NCBI GenBank assembly: GCA_034002405.1
Contig: JAVFAS010000012.1
Span: 1-60,337 of the forward strand
Source of the DNA: SZUA-365 sp034002405
GTDB taxonomy: Bacteria > Bacteroidota > Ignavibacteria > SZUA-365
DNA length: 60,337 nt
Reading direction: 5' to 3'
Made by a program: the position numbers and the translations under genes. Each line of letters opens with the position of its first letter. Positions within the stretch are counted from its first letter, which is position 1. Below the pieces are notes generated by a model. The model did not search any database and was not told the origin of the DNA. It saw only the letters and a program-made list of their open reading frames with translations. This document shows positions 56,117-60,337 of this stretch, piece by piece.

Positions 56117-57919
56117 ATGACAACACAAGGAGTGCTGCCCTCCCGTGAGGACCTCGATCCGCGATACACCTGGAGACTCGCGGATCTTTACCCGACCGAC
56201 GCGGCGTGGGAGAATGATTTCTCCGCGCTCGAGGCGTTGATCGCGGAGATCCCCGCATTTCGCGGAACACTCGGCCGTTCGGCCGGGGATCTGCTGCGTT
56301 GGTTGCGTCAGGCGGACGAGATCATGATCCTCAGCGGCGCGCTGGGGAATTACGCCTTCCGGCGGTACGATGAAGACACGACGCGCACGGCTGCCCAGGC
56401 AAAGATGGATCGCGTGCTCTCCCAACATGCCCGCCTTGCCGCGGAGACCGCGTGGGTGGTGCCGGAATTGCTCGAAATATCGGATGTCCGTATCAGGGAA
56501 TTTCTCGATACGCATCCAGACCTCGCCGTGTACGCGCACCACCTCGAGGAGGTCCTGCGCATGAAACCACACACGCTCGATTCGGCGCAGGAGCGATTGC
56601 TTGCCATGTCCGGCGACGCGCTCAATGCTCCGTCCACGATTTTCTCCATGTTCAATGATGCCGATATCCGTTTCGGGACGATTGAAAACGAGGATGGCGC
56701 GGAGGTGGAGGTCACGAAGGGGCGCTATCTGCAACTGCAGGAGTCCCGCGACCGGCGGGTACGCGAGGATGCCTACCGGACGCTGTACTCCCGCTATGGA
56801 GAATGGAAAAACACGCTCGGAGCGACCTTCGGCGGCCAGGTCAAGCGGGAAATGTTTTATGCCCGTGCGCGCGGGTATGCGAGCACGCGTGCGATGGCAC
56901 TGTATGAAGACAACATTCCGGTCACGGTCTACGACAATGTCATCCACACGGTCCGGGATCATCTTGCGCCCCTGCACCGGTCGATCGCATTGCGTCGCCG
57001 ATTGCTCGCGCTCGACACCGTGCGTCCGTGGGATCTGTATGTCCCCCTCGCATCGGAGACAAAGATCCGCTTTCCCTATCACGATGCCGTCGCGGTGGTC
57101 GGAGAGGCGCTCGCGGTACTGGGATCCACCTATCGTGACGACCTTGAATCCGGCCTTCATGGCGGATGGATCGATGTATACGAGAACCAGGGGAAGACAT
57201 CCGGCGCGTATTCTGCCTGGACCTACGGTTCACATCCCTTCGTGCTGCTCAACTACACCGAGACCCTCAAGGATGTCTTCACGCTCGCGCATGAAATGGG
57301 GCATGCCATGCACTCGTACTACACCGGGAAACACCAGCCGCCGGTGTACGGGGGGTACACGATTTTCTGCGCGGAGGTCGCCTCGACCTGCAACGAGATG
57401 CTGTTGGTCGATCACATGTTGCGCACACGTCCCGAGCGGGATCTCCAGCTCCATTTGCTCTTCCACTATATCGACACCATCCGCGGGACCGTGTACAACC
57501 AGGCTCTGTTCGCGGAATTCGAGCAGTTCGCCCACGCGCAGGCCGAGGACGGTGTGCCGTTGACCGTGGACCTGCTCGGAACGAAAATGGGTGCACTGTA
57601 CCAGGAATATTACGGTGCCGATTTCACCATGGACGAGGCCTACGCGATCAACTGGGCGCGCATTCCACATTTCTATCGGAGTTTCTATGTCTTCCAGTAT
57701 GCGACGGGATTGTCTGCCGCCATCGCGCTATCACGACGCATTCTGGCCGGCGATGCGGATGCGCTCCCACGCTATCTCCGGTTCCTCCAATCCGGAAGTT
57801 CCGCGTATTCGATCGATCTCCTGCGCGACGCCGGGGTCGACATGGAACGTCCCGAACCCATCGCCGCCGCCGCCGCGCTGATGGATGACCTGCTCGATCG
57901 CGTGGAGTCACTGCTCTAG
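56117..57919 (+). CDS. pepF: Oligoendopeptidase F (M3 family metallopeptidase)
   Basis: This 600-residue cytosolic zinc peptidase cleaves short peptides. The zinc site is TLAHEMGHAMHSY (HExxH), with the third ligand Glu in FCAEVASTCNE. SGAYSAWTYGSHPFVLLNY and the C-terminal YQEYYGADFTMD are M3B signatures. The length is standard. No signal peptide is seen. It is convergent with rpsA over a shared terminator. Confidence 0.95.
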   Translation: MTTQGVLPSREDLDPRYTWRLADLYPTDAAWENDFSALEALIAEIPAFRGTLGRSAGDLLRWLRQADEIMILSGALGNYAFRRYDEDTTRTAAQAKMDRVLSQHARLAAETAWVVPELLEISDVRIREFLDTHPDLAVYAHHLEEVLRMKPHTLDSAQERLLAMSGDALNAPSTIFSMFNDADIRFGTIENEDGAEVEVTKGRYLQLQESRDRRVREDAYRTLYSRYGEWKNTLGATFGGQVKREMFYARARGYASTRAMALYEDNIPVTVYDNVIHTVRDHLAPLHRSIALRRRLLALDTVRPWDLYVPLASETKIRFPYHDAVAVVGEALAVLGSTYRDDLESGLHGGWIDVYENQGKTSGAYSAWTYGSHPFVLLNYTETLKDVFTLAHEMGHAMHSYYTGKHQPPVYGGYTIFCAEVASTCNEMLLVDHMLRTRPERDLQLHLLFHYIDTIRGTVYNQALFAEFEQFAHAQAEDGVPLTVDLLGTKMGALYQEYYGADFTMDEAYAINWARIPHFYRSFYVFQYATGLSAAIALSRRILAGDADALPRYLRFLQSGSSAYSIDLLRDAGVDMERPEPIAAAAALMDDLLDRVESLL

Positions 57920-58002
57920 ACCGTGGCTGTTTCGTCTCCGCGCCGGTCCTTCGCCGATTGCCTGCCCATGATTCAGGAGTTTCATCTCCGGAGTGCGTAT
58001 AA

Positions 58003-58031
58003 AAAAAGGTCAGCCGTCGGCTGACCTTTTT
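58003..58031. terminator. Bidirectional terminator between pepF and rpsA
   Basis: AAAAAGGTCAGCC (58003-58015) and GGCTGACCTTTTT (58019-58031) form a perfect 13-bp stem with a GTC loop. T runs on either strand let it serve both convergent genes. Confidence 0.93.
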
Positions 58032-58049
58032 CCATCAAAAATTCTTCGA

Positions 58050-60337
58050 TTACGTTGTCGGGGGCGTATCGCTGGCCGGCGTTTCCTCGCTGGCCGGCGT
58101 TTCCACGCTGGCCGGCGTTTCCTCGCTGGCCGGCGTTTCCACGCTGGCCGGCGTTTCCTCGCTGGCCGGCGTTTCCTCGCTGGCCGGCGTTTCCTCGCTG
58201 GCCGGCGTTTCCTCGCTGGCCGGCGTTTCCTCGCTGGCTGGCGTTTCCTCGCTGGCCGGCGTTTCCTCGCTAGCCGGCGTTTCCTCGCTAGCCGGCGTTT
58301 CCTCGCTAGCCGGCGTTTCCTCGCTAGCCGGCGTTTCCTCGCTAGCCGGCGTTTCCTCGCTAGCCGGCGTTTCCTTTGCCGCTTCGGCCGCGGCGGTGGC
58401 GAGGAAGAGCTTTTGCAGACCTTCGAGGTCTCCCAGCTTGAACGCATTGTCCGATGCCGCCTGCGTGTGCTGATGCTGCTTGAAATCCGCATGTGAATCA
58501 CGATCGCGACGCTCGCCCCGCTCGCCACGATGCGACGGCGCCCCATCGCTGTCATCGCGGGCGATTGCTCCGATGAAGGAGTGCTTGTCGGGATCCATTT
58601 CCACCACGCGGATACGGACGCTATCACCGACGTTGAACAACTCGGCGCCTTCCGCGCCACGGCGTCGGCGACCGCCCATTTTGCCGCGGGGCACGAAGCA
58701 GTCGAGATCGAAATCCAGGGAGACGATGGCGCCGGCTTCCATGATCTGCTTGATTTTTCCATCCGCTTCGGTGTTGGCGGGATAGATGTTCGCGAGGCGC
58801 GGCCACGGGTCCGGCAGGGTATCCTTGAGACTGAGCGCGATTCGGCGCTCCTTCGGGCGCACATCCATGACCTTCACCTCGAGATCGTCACCGACTTTCA
58901 CCACTTCGGTCGGGTGTTGCACGCGTTTCGTCCACGACAGATCGCTGATATGCACCATGCCGACAATGCCCGGTTCGAGTTGGACGTAGACACCGAAATC
59001 CGTCATGTTTCGCACCTTGCCCTTGACCGTGCTGCCCACGGAGTAGGTTTCTTCGACGGACTGCCACGGTGACGTGGTGAATTCCTTCATACTGAGCGCG
59101 ATGCGTTCGTCCTTCTCGTTGATTTCGACGATGCGGACCTTGACGGTTTCCCCGACTTTCAGGACATCGGAGGGGGAATTGACACGCACCTTGCTCAGGC
59201 GTGAGACATGGATCAGGCCATCGACGCCGCCGAGATCGACGAACGCGCCGTAACTGGTGATCGAGGTTACTGTTCCCTCGACGATCTCGCCCTTCTTCAT
59301 TTCACGCAGACGGGCTTTCTTGAGCGCGCGCTTTCTGCTGCAGACGTATTTCCGCTTCGCGAAATCCGTCATCTCGATGACCAACAGTTCGATGTCCTGC
59401 CCGACCATCGCGTCGATGTCTGTCTGTTCCGCACGGCCGCTGATCATGAACTGCGAACGGGGAACGAATCCTTCGAGTCCCTTATAACTGACGATAGCGC
59501 CGCCGGGGATGCTGCGGGTGAGATGGAAGGTCAACACGGTCGCGTTCTCGTGGACTTCCTTCAGCTCGTCCCAAATCGGTTGAGCTTCGGCGTCGTCGAG
59601 TTTTTTCTTCCGGCGCGGTCTTCCCGTGGCGCTCTCCTCGGACTGCTCGGTCGCGGGATCGTCTCCGCCGGTGACCGCGTCGGTGGCCTTCGCTGCCGCA
59701 GTCGCCGCCGCGTCGGTGGCCTGCGCTGCCGCGTCCGTCACCGCGTCGGTGGCCTTCGCTGCCGCAGTCGCTGCCGCGTCGGTGGCCTGCGCTGCCGCGT
59801 TCGTCACCATGTCGGTTGCTTTCTCTGCCGCATTCGTGGCCGCATCCGTCACCTTCGCCGCCGCGTCGGTGACCATGTCGGTCACCTTGGCTGCTGCATT
59901 CGCCACTGCGTCCGCCACTTGTCCGGCCGCCGCATCGGTGGTCTGCGCTGCCGCATCGGTGACCATGTCGGTCACCTTCGCCGCTGCATTCGCTGCCGCG
60001 TCCGTCACCGCGTCGGTGGCATTCGCTGCCGCGTCCGTCACCGCGTCGGTGGCATTCGCTGCCGCGTCCGCTGCCGCATCGGTGGCATTCGCTACCGCGT
60101 CCGTCACCGCGTCGGTGGCATTCGCTGCCGCGTCCGCTGCCGCGTCGGTGGCATTCGCTGCCGCGTCTGCTGCCGCGTCGGTCACCGCATCCGCTGCGCT
60201 GGCCTGATCCGTCACCTCAGATTGAGCCTCAACATCGGGTGTGGCGGCTTCCATGTGCCCCGTGTTCGCGGACAGATTCGATTCTGGCTGGGGAGTCTCC
60301 GGAAGGTTCTCTGGATGTTCGTTGTTGGTCGGCTCGG
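58050..60337 (-). CDS. rpsA: Ribosomal protein S1 with repeat-rich N- and C-terminal extensions, 5' end outside window
   Basis: The visible 761 or so residues are open at the right edge; ATG 60254 could be internal, since about 27 further codons without a stop read upstream. In order: an acidic start; 14 or so 11-residue repeats of the type NATDAAADAAA (59672-60195); an S1-like domain (HLTRSIPGGAIVSYKGLEGF); two clear S1 domains (GTVTSITSYGAFVDLGGVDG and KVRNMTDFGVYVQLEPGIVG); a fourth, divergent one (FVPRGKMGGRRRRGAEGAEL); then a tail of 17 ETPAS-type hexapeptides. S1 helps mRNA bind the 30S subunit. The extensions are not standard parts of S1. Confidence 0.85.
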   Translation of the reverse strand, partial: EPTNNEHPENLPETPQPESNLSANTGHMEAATPDVEAQSEVTDQASAADAVTDAAADAAANATDAAADAAANATDAVTDAVANATDAAADAAANATDAVTDAAANATDAVTDAAANAAAKVTDMVTDAAAQTTDAAAGQVADAVANAAAKVTDMVTDAAAKVTDAATNAAEKATDMVTNAAAQATDAAATAAAKATDAVTDAAAQATDAAATAAAKATDAVTGGDDPATEQSEESATGRPRRKKKLDDAEAQPIWDELKEVHENATVLTFHLTRSIPGGAIVSYKGLEGFVPRSQFMISGRAEQTDIDAMVGQDIELLVIEMTDFAKRKYVCSRKRALKKARLREMKKGEIVEGTVTSITSYGAFVDLGGVDGLIHVSRLSKVRVNSPSDVLKVGETVKVRIVEINEKDERIALSMKEFTTSPWQSVEETYSVGSTVKGKVRNMTDFGVYVQLEPGIVGMVHISDLSWTKRVQHPTEVVKVGDDLEVKVMDVRPKERRIALSLKDTLPDPWPRLANIYPANTEADGKIKQIMEAGAIVSLDFDLDCFVPRGKMGGRRRRGAEGAELFNVGDSVRIRVVEMDPDKHSFIGAIARDDSDGAPSHRGERGERRDRDSHADFKQHQHTQAASDNAFKLGDLEGLQKLFLATAAAEAAKETPASEETPASEETPASEETPASEETPASEETPASEETPASEETPASEETPASEETPASEETPASEETPASEETPASVETPASEETPASVETPASEETPASDTPPTT
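58076..58374 (-). repeat. Seventeen 18-bp repeats coding for (E/V)ETPAS hexapeptides
   Basis: GTTTCC recurs every 18 bp from 58081 to 58369 on the plus strand, giving 17 copies. Variation is small: two units encode Val in place of the first Glu, and copies near 58271-58366 use CTAGCC where others use CTGGCC. These sub-blocks show stepwise expansion. Confidence 0.97.
59672..60195 (-). repeat. 33-bp repeats coding for an 11-residue LEA-like helix repeat in S1
   Basis: Tandem 33-bp units, partly diverged, encode the 11-mer pattern [NKQ]-A/V-T-D-A-x-x-x-A-A-A. Examples are NATDAVTDAAA, KVTDMVTDAAA and QATDAAATAAA. Two places hold a longer spacer (for example TTDAAAGQVADAVANAAA). Confidence 0.9.

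Noticed and set aside
58076..58374. CRISPR-like look of the regular 18-bp repeats
   Set aside because: The repeats are directly adjacent without spacers, keep a reading frame in rpsA and encode a hexapeptide. No cas gene is nearby.
59626..60207. Plus-strand frame of 193 codons rich in Ala, Ser and Val
   Set aside because: It is the antisense image of the 11-residue repeats in S1. The S1 frame links directly to the S1 domains.

Overview
The window is about 60 kb of chromosome from a GC-rich, free-living Gram-negative bacterium. It most likely belongs to the Bacteroidota/Chlorobiota (FCB) superphylum, on a deep branch such as Ignavibacteria or Kapabacteria. Support comes from a type IX secretion-like C-terminal sorting domain on a secreted metalloprotease, a PcrB/GGGP-synthase-type prenylglyceryl phosphate synthase, separate RfaE1 and RfaE2 heptose genes, BamD and TamB outer-membrane assembly genes, and a 16S sequence with AAACTCAAAGGAATTGACGG. 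Many genes have usable Shine-Dalgarno sites, which argues against the classical Bacteroidia. No mobile element, prophage or CRISPR array was seen. The placement is inference; a 16S tree would settle it.

Layout. 1-3201: end of a TPM-domain protein, then an overlapping run of a lipoprotein, an unknown secreted/anchored protein, BamD and an acyl-CoA thioesterase. 3260-4990: secreted HExxH metalloprotease. 4993-10886: cytochrome c maturation system I in three blocks (ccmAB, ccmC-ccmD-ccmE, ccmF), with a promoter before ccmC and a terminator after ccmE. 10997-22359: an aminotransferase, a degenerate dienelactone-hydrolase-like protein, rfaE1-rfaE2, tamB, RNase R and a CoaX-like protein. 22360-27890: a complete rRNA operon (16S, tRNA-Ile, tRNA-Ala, 23S, 5S) with leader promoters, boxA-like sites, processing stems and a strong terminator. 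27981-36987: small membrane protein, urocanate hydratase, YciI and DUF5995 proteins, a secreted unknown, a two-RCK potassium channel behind histidine ammonia-lyase, and a PepD-type dipeptidase. Together hutH, hutU and pepD suggest use of histidine and histidyl dipeptides. 37181-43528: a very large secreted TPR protein and the lysC-lysA block. 43788-51434: an Rnf complex operon in the order C-D-G-E-A, a Tat/NusG-II protein, apbE, rnfB, rseC and a DUF493 gene. 51542-57919: clpS, alaS, GGGP synthase, a CpoB-like lipoprotein and oligoendopeptidase F. 58050 to the right edge: ribosomal protein S1 on the minus strand, with repeat-rich extensions at both ends.

The physiology implied is respiratory c-type cytochrome biogenesis coupled to an Rnf ferredoxin:NAD+ ion pump, in a cell with a heptose-containing outer membrane.

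The most unusual signals are: (i) two tandem repeats, one of 20 bp at ccmA/ccmB and one of 17 bp before the gene at 27981, which both build a chain of ATGA-overlapping micro-ORFs ending exactly on the next gene's start codon; (ii) ribosomal protein S1 carrying an LEA-like 11-residue repeat domain at the N-terminus and 17 hexapeptide repeats at the C-terminus; (iii) a histidine ammonia-lyase with Ala-Cys-Gly in place of the MIO Ala-Ser-Gly; (iv) a CoaX homologue and a dienelactone-hydrolase homologue that have both lost key residues.
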